A stretch of DNA of 64,000 nt from Arcobacter sp. CECT 8983. Lineage in GTDB: Bacteria > Campylobacterota > Campylobacteria > Campylobacterales > Arcobacteraceae. Shown in pieces: positions 37,071-47,101 of the stretch. Location: the NCBI RefSeq assembly GCF_004118855.1, contig NZ_PDKF01000005.1, positions 124,001 through 188,000 on the forward strand, in the 5' to 3' direction. Each line of letters begins with the position of its first letter. Within the stretch, counting starts at the first letter, position 1. The position numbers and the translations under genes are program-made. The notes beneath the pieces were generated by a model. It ran no database searches. It was not told the origin of the DNA and saw only the letters and a list, made by a program, of their open reading frames with translations.

Positions 37071-39185
37071 CTATAAATAGTGCATTTGCTTGTAACCTTC
37101 AAGCCTTTTTTTATAAGCTGAATTAAGCATTGCATTTTTGTTATCTAAAAAATCAATAGCTAAACACTCTTGATTTCCTCTTCCTATTCTTCCTAAATAT
37201 TGAATCAATCTTCCATAATAAGAAATTGGCGTTGCAAATATAATCGTATTTAAATGAGGGAAATCTATACCTTCACCAAAATAAGACGTTGTTGCTAAAA
37301 TTAGACTTTTAGACTCTACAAGTTTAATCTTTTCACTTTGCTCTTTTTTACTCATACTTCCATGGATTGAAACATAATCCATTTCTTCATTTATTAATAA
37401 TTTTTCTAAAGCATTAATATGTTCAATTCTATCTGTTAAGATTAAAATTTTTCTATCTTGATGAAGCTTTATTTGCTCAATAATTAAAGCATTTCTCTTT
37501 TCATCTACACATAATTCGTTAATTAATGTAGCATAATTATCAGCTTCACTTATAAAGTCTGTTGTTATTATCTCTAATTTATTATTAAAAGTTTTTTTCT
37601 TTTTAAATTCATAGGAAATATCACCAAGCTGTTGAAATAAGATTGGGTCTAAACCATCTTTTCTTTTTGGTGTTGCACTAAGACCTAAAATATACTTTCC
37701 ATAGAACTGTTTAACTATCTGCTCGAAGGTAACAGCTGGTATATGGTGGCACTCATCTACTATCACAAAAGAGTAGTTGTTTATTATTTCAGGAGAGTTT
37801 TTTAAGCTTTGCATAGTTGCAACATCAATTTTTCCATTTAGTTTATTTTTACTCTTTCCTAAAAAACCAATATCAGCTTTTTTATAATCAAAATACTCTA
37901 CAAATCTATCTCTCCATTGATCAAGTAACATATTTTTGTTTACTATAATCAAAGTTGAACAAGCTCTTTGTTCAAACATCTTTGCACCTAATAATGTTTT
38001 ACCAAAACCAGGAGGAGCAACACAAATAGAAAATCTTTTTTTAAGTATTTTAGCTATAGCTTCTTCTTGTTTAGGTCTTAATGTATATAAAACCTTTTTT
38101 GTTTCAAGCTCTTCAAAATATGTTTTATCATCAATTTTGAAATCAACTTTATTTGTATCTAAATACTTTGAGATTTGATAAATAAGTCCCCTTGGAAGCT
38201 TTAAATAATTTTCATCTTCTTCAAAATTTTTAATTACTCTTGGAGTGTTATAAAGTGGTTTTCTAAGGTTAAGCAATACTTTTACTTGTGGATTATCAAA
38301 AGAAGCAAAGGCTTTTAATTTATTTATAAAACCCCTTGATAAATTTTGTGTTGGAACATATAAATAATCATATAATTTTATTTCTAATTTAAATAAAGGA
38401 AACTCTATATCATCAAACATTAAATCAGTTTTATCAATCTTTTCAAAATCATTATATTTTAAAACTGTTTGTTCATCTACTTTAGAGACATTTTGAAGAA
38501 ATCTCCATTGATCTTTATAAACTTCTTTTGTATTTGGTTCAAAAAATACTGTTTTATTTGAATTTCTAAATTTTAAGTGAAGTGGCAGCTCAATAGGCTC
38601 ATCAAAATTTGCATTTGATACAAACTCTTTTGTGGGAAAGATTTTTGCACTAATATTCGATTTTTTTAAAATATATTGTGCAAAAGTCTTTGCAAGTTTA
38701 CTCTCAATCTCTTTTTCAAAAACTACCCATACTAAAACTGAATTATAAGAACTATATTCAAAGAGTCCTTCAATACGGATACTTGCAAAGGTTTTTAAAA
38801 GCTTAGAAATATCTTTTTCTAAAATCTCTAAAACTATATATTTACTTTTATTTGTTTGATTTATTAAATAAGAAGCCAGTTGAACTTTTCCTCGCAAGTG
38901 AAGTTCAACATCATTATTTGTTAAAGGTAAGTAATCACTTCCTCTAAAGGTTTGAGTTAAGGGATAAAAGGCTTGTTTTGAGCCATCTTTACTAATCCAC
39001 TTTTTAGCATATATGTCTGTTCTAGCAAAAAATAGAGATTTAAAAAGTTCTACTTTTTCATCTTTTGATAGATTTTTATTTTCTTTTTGATTAACTATAG
39101 CTTCAAGAGTTTCAATCTCTTTTTCTATAGTATTTTTTTGTTCATAAAGTTCTTTTAATCTTTCTTCTATTTTTTTATGCTTCAT
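37071..39185 (-). CDS. SF2 DEAD/DEAH helicase fused to a degenerate TOTE-type archaeo-eukaryotic primase domain
   Basis: 704 residues from the ATG at 39185. After a coiled coil (~1-45), residues ~45-240 align by pattern with the TOTE primase domain: FFARTDIYAKKWISKDG, LPLTNNDVELHLRG and KDQWRFLQNVSKV. The catalytic elements have changed: the usual VDFD acidic strand reads VLEILEKD, and the SGNGAHVW segment reads YSSYNSVLVW. The SF2 helicase core is intact: Walker A APPGFGKTLLG, DECHH box, LSATPKR and QYLGRIGRG. No nuclease domain is present. It starts inside the bactofilin gene (11-bp overlap). A DNA repair or restart role is more likely than an active conflict system. Confidence 0.82.
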   Translation of the reverse strand: MKHKKIEERLKELYEQKNTIEKEIETLEAIVNQKENKNLSKDEKVELFKSLFFARTDIYAKKWISKDGSKQAFYPLTQTFRGSDYLPLTNNDVELHLRGKVQLASYLINQTNKSKYIVLEILEKDISKLLKTFASIRIEGLFEYSSYNSVLVWVVFEKEIESKLAKTFAQYILKKSNISAKIFPTKEFVSNANFDEPIELPLHLKFRNSNKTVFFEPNTKEVYKDQWRFLQNVSKVDEQTVLKYNDFEKIDKTDLMFDDIEFPLFKLEIKLYDYLYVPTQNLSRGFINKLKAFASFDNPQVKVLLNLRKPLYNTPRVIKNFEEDENYLKLPRGLIYQISKYLDTNKVDFKIDDKTYFEELETKKVLYTLRPKQEEAIAKILKKRFSICVAPPGFGKTLLGAKMFEQRACSTLIIVNKNMLLDQWRDRFVEYFDYKKADIGFLGKSKNKLNGKIDVATMQSLKNSPEIINNYSFVIVDECHHIPAVTFEQIVKQFYGKYILGLSATPKRKDGLDPILFQQLGDISYEFKKKKTFNNKLEIITTDFISEADNYATLINELCVDEKRNALIIEQIKLHQDRKILILTDRIEHINALEKLLINEEMDYVSIHGSMSKKEQSEKIKLVESKSLILATTSYFGEGIDFPHLNTIIFATPISYYGRLIQYLGRIGRGNQECLAIDFLDNKNAMLNSAYKKRLEGYKQMHYL

Positions 39186-39612
39186 GCTCAATCTGGTGAG
39201 ATGGTGTGATAATGATATTGTTTAGTTTGTTTTCTATTTCATCATATCTACTTTTTAGTTTAGAACCTTTTCTAACACCTTGACCTTCAAATTTTCCATC
39301 TTCTTCAATGCTTAATTCGTTATATTTCATATTTCCTATAACTTTTCCTGTTGAAAGAATTTGTACTTCATTGCAATCAATTTTACCATCTAAAAGCCCA
39401 CTAACTATTAAGTTATTAGCTTTTATATCACCTATTACTTCTCCTGTTTTACCAATCGAAATAACATCAGCTTCTAATATAACACCTTCAAATTTTCCAT
39501 CAATATGAACTGTACCCTCAGTTGTAATTCCACCAATTATACAAGTTCCGTGGGCAATTACTGTAGCACCATTTTGTGTTGTTCGCTTATTAGCCTTACC
39601 AAAGATTCCCAC
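39175..39612 (-). CDS. ccmA: Bactofilin (CcmA-like polymer-forming cytoskeletal protein)
   Basis: 145 residues with the bactofilin beta-helix core (GTCIIGGITTEGTVHIDGKFEG, then IGDIKANNLIVSG) flanked by polar tails. It is encoded directly after an M23 endopeptidase and overlaps it by 55 bp. That is the ccmA-csd arrangement that sets helical or curved cell shape in Helicobacter pylori and other Campylobacterota. It would assemble as filaments at the inner membrane and localise the peptidase. Confidence 0.9.
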   Translation of the reverse strand: MGIFGKANKRTTQNGATVIAHGTCIIGGITTEGTVHIDGKFEGVILEADVISIGKTGEVIGDIKANNLIVSGLLDGKIDCNEVQILSTGKVIGNMKYNELSIEEDGKFEGQGVRKGSKLKSRYDEIENKLNNIIITPSHQIEHEA

Positions 39613-40499
39613 TTAACTCTCCTTTGTTTAGTAAAGATTTTATCATAATTTTTAAAATTCCATGTTATAAAGTCTTTTGGATTTAATATTTTTCCACCAT
39701 ATCTTACTTCATAGTGTAAATGTGCAGCACTACTTCGTCCACTATTTCCACTTAATCCAACAACTTGACCTTTTCTAATAACATCACCAAGCTTCACTTC
39801 TGTCTTACTTAAATGTGCATAAATAGTCATAAATCCAAAGCTATGTTGTAGTTTTACTACCCTACCAAAGTCACCATTGTCCCTTGATCTTACATATACA
39901 ACAACACCATTTGCAGTTGCTTTTACTGGTGTTCTCATCCTTGCTCTTAAATCTATACCTCTATGAAACTTCTTTCTTTTCGTAATTGGATGGATTCTAT
40001 AACCATAAGGAGATGTAACTCTTGTACTTTTTAAGGGACTGCCATTAGGAATCGTTAAAAGTGTAAAATATTTTGTATTATCACTAATTGAGTCTAAAGT
40101 CTCTTTTGTAAGTTTTTCTATTTTTTCATCTTTAAGACCAATCATTGATTCTATTTCATCAAGTTTTGAACTTAAAGCATCAATATCTTCTACTTTACTT
40201 TTAATTTGTAATGAATAAAATTTATTTTGAGCTTGAAGCTTTTGTTCTTTTTCATTTAAAGCTGTAATCTCTTTTTCTTTTTTATTTATCTCTATTTCTT
40301 TTTGTGCAAGTTCTCTTTGTTTTTGTTCTTTTAAAAACTCCATTTTATCACTTAAACTATTGATAAACCAAGTTCCTCCACCAATAATAAGTAAAACAAA
40401 TAGAAAAATAAAGACAATAAGTTTTTTTGCAATTTGGTGTACATTAAAGGCTTTTGTTCCATGTACATCAGAAACAGTAATAATTAATCTATTCTTCAT
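39558..40499 (-). CDS. M23 peptidoglycan endopeptidase (Csd-like cell-shape protein)
   Basis: 313 residues: short cytoplasmic N-terminus, one membrane helix (~26-48), a long coiled coil (~55-130), then an M23/LytM domain. Zinc ligands are visible in HRGIDLR (H-X3-D) and AAHLHYEV (H-X-H), with YAHLSK between. It cuts peptide cross-links to bend the wall. It overlaps folC by 11 bp and the bactofilin gene by 55 bp. Helicobacter has two such peptidases (Csd1, Csd2); only one is present here. Confidence 0.9.
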   Translation of the reverse strand: MKNRLIITVSDVHGTKAFNVHQIAKKLIVFIFLFVLLIIGGGTWFINSLSDKMEFLKEQKQRELAQKEIEINKKEKEITALNEKEQKLQAQNKFYSLQIKSKVEDIDALSSKLDEIESMIGLKDEKIEKLTKETLDSISDNTKYFTLLTIPNGSPLKSTRVTSPYGYRIHPITKRKKFHRGIDLRARMRTPVKATANGVVVYVRSRDNGDFGRVVKLQHSFGFMTIYAHLSKTEVKLGDVIRKGQVVGLSGNSGRSSAAHLHYEVRYGGKILNPKDFITWNFKNYDKIFTKQRRVKWESLVRLISEQHKMVLQ

Positions 40500-41658
40500 C
40501 TAATCTCATATTTTCTAAAAATTTTTCCACAACTAAAAATGAACCAAAAACTAAATACTCTTCGTCTGGTTCTATATTTTCTAAAGAAGTTACCATTATA
40601 TTTAAATTATGGCAAATTTCTAATAAATTATTTTTATCTACGATTCTTTTGTCCTTTAGGTCAAGTATTGTTATCTTTGTAATAATGGGTTTTAAAGTCT
40701 TAAGAACCTCTTTATAATCTTTGTCTGCATAAGAATTATATATTAAATGTACTTTTTTATTATTGAATTCTTCAACTAAAAATCTTGCTGCTAAAGGATT
40801 ATGTCCTACATCTATTGTTATATTTTCTGCAATTTTTTCACATCTGCCTGTTAATTTAACTTCATTAAAAATATCAAGATTAATATCAATATTTAACTCT
40901 TTTAAAGCTTCAATAACTAAATGTAGGTTTAGTTTTAAGAAAGAAGCAAACTTTTTATCTAAGCTATATTTATCAAACTCTTTAAAAGTTTGTATAACTA
41001 TATCTTTATTAAACTCATCTTTTAGTTCGTCTTTCACTTTCAAAGCTGTTTCATAAACTTTGTCAGAAGTTTGGTAACCAATTATCATTTTAGTATCCAC
41101 TGAACGCATTTTTGTACGTGCTATTTCTTCAATTGTATTACCTAAAAAACTTTGATGATCAAGATCTATTGTAGTAATAAGGGATAAGTCATTTTTAACA
41201 ACATTCGTTGCATCAAACTCTCCACCAAGTCCTGCTTCTAAAACTAGATAATCAAAACTTGAACTTAAAACAAAAGCTAAAAGGGTTGTATATTCAAAAT
41301 AAGTTAATTTTTCTAAAAGATTTAAAGGCAAGATTTCTTGAAGTTTTGAACTTGCCAGTTGAAGTTCTATATCACTACTATCTCTTCCATTTATCCAGAT
41401 TCTTTCATTGAACTTTCTAATATGAGGAGAAGAGTAATGAACTGTTCTAAAACCTTTTTTATACAAATAGTGTGATAAAAATCTTCCAGTACTTCCTTTT
41501 CCATTTGTTCCAACAATATGAATAATAAAAGGAAGAGTAAGATGTTTTGAGAGTATTTCCCATGAGTTTTGTACTATTGAGAAGTCTATCTTCTCATAGT
41601 ACATTGTTTTGTGCTTTAATACTTCTTCTAAAGAAGCTTTCTTAAAATCAATAAGCAT
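40489..41658 (-). CDS. folC: Bifunctional folylpolyglutamate/dihydrofolate synthase FolC
   Basis: 389 residues of the Mur-ligase-like family. ATP loop IIHIVGTNGKGSTGRFLSH, substrate segment VHYSSPHIRKFNERI, and EAGLGGEFDATNVV are all present. It adds glutamate to dihydropteroate and tetrahydrofolates in the cytoplasm. It lies immediately after lptE and before the M23 gene, the order also known in Helicobacter pylori. Confidence 0.93.
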   Translation of the reverse strand: MLIDFKKASLEEVLKHKTMYYEKIDFSIVQNSWEILSKHLTLPFIIHIVGTNGKGSTGRFLSHYLYKKGFRTVHYSSPHIRKFNERIWINGRDSSDIELQLASSKLQEILPLNLLEKLTYFEYTTLLAFVLSSSFDYLVLEAGLGGEFDATNVVKNDLSLITTIDLDHQSFLGNTIEEIARTKMRSVDTKMIIGYQTSDKVYETALKVKDELKDEFNKDIVIQTFKEFDKYSLDKKFASFLKLNLHLVIEALKELNIDINLDIFNEVKLTGRCEKIAENITIDVGHNPLAARFLVEEFNNKKVHLIYNSYADKDYKEVLKTLKPIITKITILDLKDKRIVDKNNLLEICHNLNIMVTSLENIEPDEEYLVFGSFLVVEKFLENMRLDEE

Positions 41659-42168
41659 TTACTTCTTTTTTTCAAAAGACTGTACTGCTAATTTAGAAAT
41701 AACTTCTTCTAAAGCTTTATTCGCTGCATTTCTAATAGCTTCAAATCTTTTTGAATCTGTAATGGTTGCACCACTATTAATAGAGAACTCATAATCTCCA
41801 CTAACTGAAAAAGATTTTTTTATTCCATCTTTTTCATATCCAATATGAATACTTACAACTGCTCTATAAAGATTGTTATAACCATCTTCATCATCTTGTA
41901 ATTCTTGCATTCCTACTGAGTTTAGTTTAACATCTAAAATTGTATCTGCTAAGCTTTTATCAAATACAAGCTTTGAATCTAGTCTATGTACTATTAGTTC
42001 ATGCATTGCATCTTTGATAATTACTGCATTTCTTGGGTCTTCTAAGTTAATAATTAAATTAACATAAATAGAACCTTTTAATTCCCTTTTTGCATAATGA
42101 CTTGAAGGTTTATAACCACAAGCAGTGAATACAAAAACTATTAATAATACTAATAGACTATTTTTCAT
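41659..42168 (-). CDS. lptE: LPS-assembly lipoprotein LptE
   Basis: 169 residues with a lipoprotein signal peptide (LLVLLIVFVFTAC, lipid Cys at residue 17) followed by the GYKPSSHY start typical of LptE. LptE plugs the LptD barrel at the outer membrane. The sequence is weakly conserved; the call leans on lipobox, size and the leuS-lptE-folC order. The gene ends 1 bp before folC begins. Confidence 0.82.
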   Translation of the reverse strand: MKNSLLVLLIVFVFTACGYKPSSHYAKRELKGSIYVNLIINLEDPRNAVIIKDAMHELIVHRLDSKLVFDKSLADTILDVKLNSVGMQELQDDEDGYNNLYRAVVSIHIGYEKDGIKKSFSVSGDYEFSINSGATITDSKRFEAIRNAANKALEEVISKLAVQSFEKKK

Positions 42169-42169
42169 G

Positions 42170-44635
42170 TTATCCCTTAATAACTAAGTTAACTAATTTA
42201 TTTGGTACAACAATCTCTTTGATTAACTCTTTACCATCAATCCATTTAGCTGCAACTTCTTTAGCAGTAGATAAAATCTCATCTTTTGATGCATTAGGAG
42301 CTACTTCTACTTCAGCTCTTTTTTTACCATTAATTGTAACTGCTAAAACAATAGAATCTAAAGTAAACACTTCTTCTTTGATTTCAATCTTTGAAGAGAA
42401 GTTTTCTTTATCAAATAGTTTATGGGCTAAATCCCAACAAGCATGAGGAATGATTGGCTCTAAAATATTTGTTAATATATAATAACCTTCAGCCCACACA
42501 AGTTCATTGTTTTGTGCTTGAAGTGCATTCATAGCTTCCATAGATGCAGCAATTAAAGTATTAAATGTATATGTTTTATTAAATACATCATCAGCTTTTT
42601 GTACAGCTTCATATAGTTTTTTTCTTGCTTCTTTTTCTTCTTTTGTTAAAGAAGAGTGGTCTATATTTTTAAAATTTGCAATTGCATTTTCAGTAACATT
42701 TACTGATCTTTCATAGAATTTTTTAATAAATTTAAATGAACCTTCAACTGCTGAATCATTCCACTCTAACTCTTTTGTCGGAGGTGCAGCAAATAATATA
42801 AACATTCTAGCTGTATCTGCTCCATATTTTTCTACAATAGAATCAGGGTCAACTACATTTCCTTTTGATTTAGACATTTTAGCACCATCTTTAAGTACCA
42901 TACCTTGAGTAAGTAGGTTTTTAAATGGTTCCCTTGAATTTGTATATCCTAAATCATTTAATACTTTTGTAAAGAATCTTGCATAAAGTAAGTGTAAAAT
43001 AGCATGCTCAATACCACCAATATATTGGTCAACATCCATCCAGTAATCACTATCTTTTTTAGAGATTCCTTCTTTTTCCCATTTTGTATTGTTTGTTGCA
43101 TATCTTAAAAAATACCAAGAAGATTGAACAAAAGTATCTAAAGTATCTGTTTCTCTAATTGCAGGGTTACCACAACAAGGACAAGATGTATGCTTCCAAG
43201 TAGGATGTGTATCAAGTGGGTTACCCTCACCTGTAATCTCAACATCTTCTGGAAGTGCCACAGGAAGGTTTTCTAATTTTTCAGGAACTAATCCACAATC
43301 ATCACAATGAATAAATGGAACAGGCGCTCCCCAATATCTTTGTCTTGAAACTCCCCAATCTCTTAATTTAAAATTGATTTGTTTTTTACCAAGAGAGTTT
43401 TGCTCAAAATGATAAATAATCGCTTTTTTTGCTTTATTGTTTTTAAGTCCTGTAAAGCTTTCAGAATTGATTAATTCACCTTCATCAGTGTATGCTTCAC
43501 TTTGATTAGATAAAATTCCATCTTTTCCAACAATTACTTGTTTGATTGGTAAATCATATTGTCTTGCAAATTCAAAGTCTCTTTGGTCATGTGCTGGAAC
43601 TGCCATAACTGCCCCACCACCATAAGAAGCAAGTACAAAGTTAGCAACCCATACAGGAATAGACTCACCAGTAAGAGGATGAATAACATCAATCTCTAAT
43701 GAAACACCTTCTTTAGGCATAGTTGCTCTATCTCTTTCACTAACTTTTTGCATAGCTTTAATAGCGTTGATTTTTCCTTGAGGAAGTAATTCATTTTCAA
43801 CGATATATTTTACAATTGGATGCTCTGGTGCTAAAGCAGAATAAGAAATCCCATAAATTGTATCTGGTCTTGTTGTAAATACTTGATAAGAAGAGAAGTG
43901 ATTGTCTAATTTATATTTTGCTTGTTTTGATAAGAAAAGACTAAACTCTAACCCTTCACTTCTTCCTATCCAATTTTCTTGCATAGTTAAAACTTGTGAT
44001 GGCCATTGACCTTCAAGTGTTTTTAAATCATCAAGTAACTCTTGAGCGTATTTAGTAATCCCAACATAATATCCTGGCATCTCTTTTTGTTGAACAGGAG
44101 TATCACATCTCCAACAACAACCCTCTTCTACTTGTTCATTTGCTAATACAGTATGACATGGTTCACACCAGTTTACAGTTGTTGATTTTCTATAAAGAAG
44201 TCCTTCTTCATACATCTTGATAATAAACTCTTGTTCCCATTTTGTATAAAGTTCGTCAGAAGTTGCGAATTCTCTTTGTTCAGAGAAAGAAAGACCTAAA
44301 GCTTTTAATTCATCTCTCATATAGTCAATATTTTCATAAGTCCATTTTTTAGGATGAAGCTTATGTTTGATAGCTGCATTTTCTGCTGGCATACCAAAAC
44401 TATCCCATCCAATTGGATGTAAAACATTAAAATTTGCTTTTCTAAAAAATCTTGCGATTGCATCACCTAAACAATAATTTCTAACGTGTCCCATATGAAT
44501 TCTACCACTTGGGTATGGAAACATACTTAAAATATATTTTTTATCTTTTTTATAGTCATCACTTGGTTCAAAAGACTTATTTTCAACCCAGTAATTTTGC
44601 CACTTTGTTTCAATACTCTTTGGACTATATTCCAT
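42170..44635 (-). CDS. leuS: Leucyl-tRNA synthetase
   Basis: 821 residues, a full bacterial class I LeuRS. HIGH motif in [16 protein letters not shown], zinc-type cysteines in [16 protein letters not shown] and CCWRCD, an editing domain (~220-420: [14 protein letters not shown]), KMSKS in [15 protein letters not shown] and the C-terminal anticodon domain are all seen. It charges tRNA-Leu. It starts within the last base of the upstream small membrane-protein gene. Confidence 0.98.
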   Translation of the reverse strand: MEYSPKSIETKWQNYWVENKSFEPSDDYKKDKKYILSMFPYPSGRIHMGHVRNYCLGDAIARFFRKANFNVLHPIGWDSFGMPAENAAIKHKLHPKKWTYENIDYMRDELKALGLSFSEQREFATSDELYTKWEQEFIIKMYEEGLLYRKSTTVNWCEPCHTVLANEQVEEGCCWRCDTPVQQKEMPGYYVGITKYAQELLDDLKTLEGQWPSQVLTMQENWIGRSEGLEFSLFLSKQAKYKLDNHFSSYQVFTTRPDTIYGISYSALAPEHPIVKYIVENELLPQGKINAIKAMQKVSERDRATMPKEGVSLEIDVIHPLTGESIPVWVANFVLASYGGGAVMAVPAHDQRDFEFARQYDLPIKQVIVGKDGILSNQSEAYTDEGELINSESFTGLKNNKAKKAIIYHFEQNSLGKKQINFKLRDWGVSRQRYWGAPVPFIHCDDCGLVPEKLENLPVALPEDVEITGEGNPLDTHPTWKHTSCPCCGNPAIRETDTLDTFVQSSWYFLRYATNNTKWEKEGISKKDSDYWMDVDQYIGGIEHAILHLLYARFFTKVLNDLGYTNSREPFKNLLTQGMVLKDGAKMSKSKGNVVDPDSIVEKYGADTARMFILFAAPPTKELEWNDSAVEGSFKFIKKFYERSVNVTENAIANFKNIDHSSLTKEEKEARKKLYEAVQKADDVFNKTYTFNTLIAASMEAMNALQAQNNELVWAEGYYILTNILEPIIPHACWDLAHKLFDKENFSSKIEIKEEVFTLDSIVLAVTINGKKRAEVEVAPNASKDEILSTAKEVAAKWIDGKELIKEIVVPNKLVNLVIKG

Positions 44636-44979
44636 TAATAATCTTCCTTATCTTGACTTTTTGCACTCTCAATTAAAGCTAAGGCTATTGAGAAAATATT
44701 TGCAACAATAGCTCCAATTGCTAAGGCTATTGCCATTGATTCATCACCCATAAAAGTTAATACCATGAATGCTGGAATAAGGTGTAAATCAGCAACTAAA
44801 GAACTTGCTAATAACTCCGCTGCTAAAAGGTTTTTAACACCTATTTTTAAAATTGTTGAGATAACATTAACACCTGCTGCTAAAAAGAGGGCTACGGCAT
44901 TTGGCTCATAAATAAAGCCTGCTGTTGTTGTTAATGACATTAGTGAAAAGAATATATAGGTTACTTTACCCCAATCCAT
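44635..44979 (-). CDS. Small conserved Campylobacterota membrane protein (likely DUF6394)
   Basis: 114 residues with about three hydrophobic helices ([53 protein letters not shown]). It is tightly coupled to leuS (1-bp overlap). A small membrane protein occurs at this spot between leuS and secF in other Campylobacterota. The function is unknown. Confidence 0.75.
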   Translation of the reverse strand: MDWGKVTYIFFSLMSLTTTAGFIYEPNAVALFLAAGVNVISTILKIGVKNLLAAELLASSLVADLHLIPAFMVLTFMGDESMAIALAIGAIVANIFSIALALIESAKSQDKEDY

Positions 44980-45056
44980 GAATTATCCTTTTATAGATTT
45001 TTACTTTTTAAAATTTAAGCAAATATAATATCGAAAAAAGGATAAAAAATGGCTTT

Positions 45057-45551
45057 CTAGCTATTTTTTAACTTGCTATATTTAAAACCTTGAAACATTT
45101 TAAAAATCAAATATAAAATGGTAAGTTTTAAAATAATTTGCACAATTGTATAAAAGCCAAAACCGTTGAATTCAAATTCAAAGGGATTTATGATGTTATG
45201 AAATAAAAAATTAAAAGTCATATCTTTTGTGATATAAAAATATAAACCTAAAAGTCCATACATAATAAGAAAATAAAACTGATTTCTATGCATATTTACA
45301 ATACTATAAACAAAGTGCCAAATAAAAAATGTCACTAATATTGCTATTAAAAACTCTTTGAATATTCCCTCTGGGATATGAACCACATAACTTCTTGCTT
45401 GGGTTAAAAAAAAGTATTCAATAATTGAAGAAATGATTTCAAAAACAAAAATCCATGTTAAGGCTAAAAACCAATCTTTTCCATCATTTGATGTGATTTT
45501 GTCAAAGTAATATAACAAACCCTTTTGAGGTGCACTTACTGTGTTGTCCAT
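45057..45551 (-). CDS. Membrane protein paralogous to the C-terminal domain of its upstream neighbour
   Basis: 164 residues from the ATG at 45551, preferred because GGAGAA lies 4-9 nt upstream; an earlier ATG at 45563 is possible. Four hydrophobic segments. The motifs SNDGKDWFLALTWIF, ITKDMTFNFLFHNIINPFEF and LKLTILYLIFKMFQ match SNHSQDWLLALFWIL, TTKDFTLYNIVNNINPFSI and YKVTIAYLIYQLI in the protein encoded at 45636-47009. It appears to be a free-standing copy of that membrane domain. I do not recognise a function. Confidence 0.75.
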   Translation of the reverse strand: MDNTVSAPQKGLLYYFDKITSNDGKDWFLALTWIFVFEIISSIIEYFFLTQARSYVVHIPEGIFKEFLIAILVTFFIWHFVYSIVNMHRNQFYFLIMYGLLGLYFYITKDMTFNFLFHNIINPFEFEFNGFGFYTIVQIILKLTILYLIFKMFQGFKYSKLKNS

Positions 45552-45635
45552 ATTTTTCTCCATAAGGTTTAAATAATAATTTTATATTAAAAAGAATTAA
45601 ACATATATTATTAGTAAACCTTTTTTTGTAGGAGT

Positions 45636-47009
45636 TTATTTTCGTCTTGTGTTTTGGCGGATTGAAATGATTAGTTGGTAGATTAAGTAGGCGATTGTTA
45701 CTTTATAAACTAGTGTTAATAATGTGAGTTCTGAAAACTCTGTCATAATAGAAAAGGGGTTTATATTATTTACTATATTGTAGAGTGTAAAATCTTTTGT
45801 TGTAAACCCATAGATTAAATAAAACAATCCTATCAAATAGAAATTGTTTATTTTTTCTTTTTGAACTATGAAAATAGACAAAATAATTATAAGAAAGTAA
45901 ACTAAAGTATCAATTATCATATATTCTAATTTTGTGTCTAAATATTCATTTACACAATTTACAAATGCCAACCCAAAACTTAGAGATAGAATCCAAAATA
46001 GTGCTAATAACCAATCTTGTGAATGGTTTGAAGTTAGTCCATGAATTTTAAATATAAGCCATTCTGAAATTTTTACTTTATCTGCTTTTTTTAACTCTTC
46101 TTCCATTTTTTGCATTTCGATGGCATAAAATTTATTTGCTTCAATGATATTATTTTGTTGTTCAAAAGAGTTTTTTATAGTTCTTGCAGTTTCCCGGTTA
46201 GCTACATTATTAGATTTTAATTTAATAGAATCTAAATTTGCTATATTATTAAAATTCAGGTTAAAAGCAAAACTATTATTTATAAAATTTATAGAGTTTA
46301 TTTTCAATGCAATTAATGATATATTAGAATTAAAAAAATTATTTATTAATTCCAAAGAATTAATTTTATTCCCAATAAAAGTAACTCTTTCATCAAAAGT
46401 ACAAAATCTTAGATTAAAATTATTTATTACTTTTCTATCATTTATATCAAAATAAAATTTTTTATAAAAAATACAATCTAAAAACCCAACACTTTTGATT
46501 TTACAATCATAAAAAGAAATCTTTTTTTCAAATTCTACTTCTTTAAAAAATAGACCATTTTCAAATTCTGTTTTTTTAAAAATTATTTCAAAATTAATTT
46601 TTTCTTTTTCAAAACTTTGTTCACTTTTAAACTTACAATATTTATCAAAAATTAAAGAACCAGAAGATTCAATAAAGTTAAATTCAAATTTATCTAAAAA
46701 TGTACAATGATTAAAAAAAATGAACTTATTTGCAGTATCTATTAACTTATCTTTAGAATTAGTTTCTTTACACAGAATATTTAATTTAATATCATCTTCA
46801 AATTTTGGGAAAACAATATGATTAAATTCAATTTTAGTATCATTTACTATGAAATGTTTCAGATTCTTTTGTAAAATAATCCAAAAGTTTTTTATTAATT
46901 CATCATTCCATCTATTTTTTTCACAATGAAAAATACATTTACTTTGTTCTTTATCAAAATAACCATCTTCAAATTTTTCATAACAAATACTACAAATATT
47001 TTCTGACAT
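45636..47009 (-). CDS. Zinc-finger / pentapeptide-like beta-helix / membrane-domain protein
   Basis: 457 residues in three parts. The N-terminus (~1-35) has paired cysteines (CSICYEK...CIFHC) like a small zinc ribbon. The middle (~60-270) is built of short repeats with regularly placed Phe, Asn and Leu (FKKTEFENGLFFKEVEFEKK), as in degenerate pentapeptide beta-helices, followed by a helical NRETARTIKNSFEQQNNI segment. The C-terminal ~150 residues contain four to five membrane helices paralogous to the adjacent small protein. Very AT-rich even for this genome. Function unknown; the layout suggests a cytoplasmic recognition part attached to a membrane effector. Confidence 0.75.
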   Translation of the reverse strand: MSENICSICYEKFEDGYFDKEQSKCIFHCEKNRWNDELIKNFWIILQKNLKHFIVNDTKIEFNHIVFPKFEDDIKLNILCKETNSKDKLIDTANKFIFFNHCTFLDKFEFNFIESSGSLIFDKYCKFKSEQSFEKEKINFEIIFKKTEFENGLFFKEVEFEKKISFYDCKIKSVGFLDCIFYKKFYFDINDRKVINNFNLRFCTFDERVTFIGNKINSLELINNFFNSNISLIALKINSINFINNSFAFNLNFNNIANLDSIKLKSNNVANRETARTIKNSFEQQNNIIEANKFYAIEMQKMEEELKKADKVKISEWLIFKIHGLTSNHSQDWLLALFWILSLSFGLAFVNCVNEYLDTKLEYMIIDTLVYFLIIILSIFIVQKEKINNFYLIGLFYLIYGFTTKDFTLYNIVNNINPFSIMTEFSELTLLTLVYKVTIAYLIYQLIISIRQNTRRK

Positions 47010-47101
47010 TTTATTCCTAAATAAATTATTAGATTTATTATATTGTAATTGCCCTTTGGAGTCTTTTATTACTTTTTTTATAAAAAGTAAAACAAAAAAG
47101 C

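Noticed and set aside
37071-39185. A complete TOTE conflict/defence system
   Set aside because: No nuclease domain or partner gene, and the primase active-site residues are missing; neighbours are cell-shape and transport genes.
45057-47009. Calling the two membrane genes a toxin-antitoxin or abortive-infection pair
   Set aside because: Only paralogy and location are visible; nothing in the sequence shows toxicity or immunity, so it is kept as a hypothesis only.
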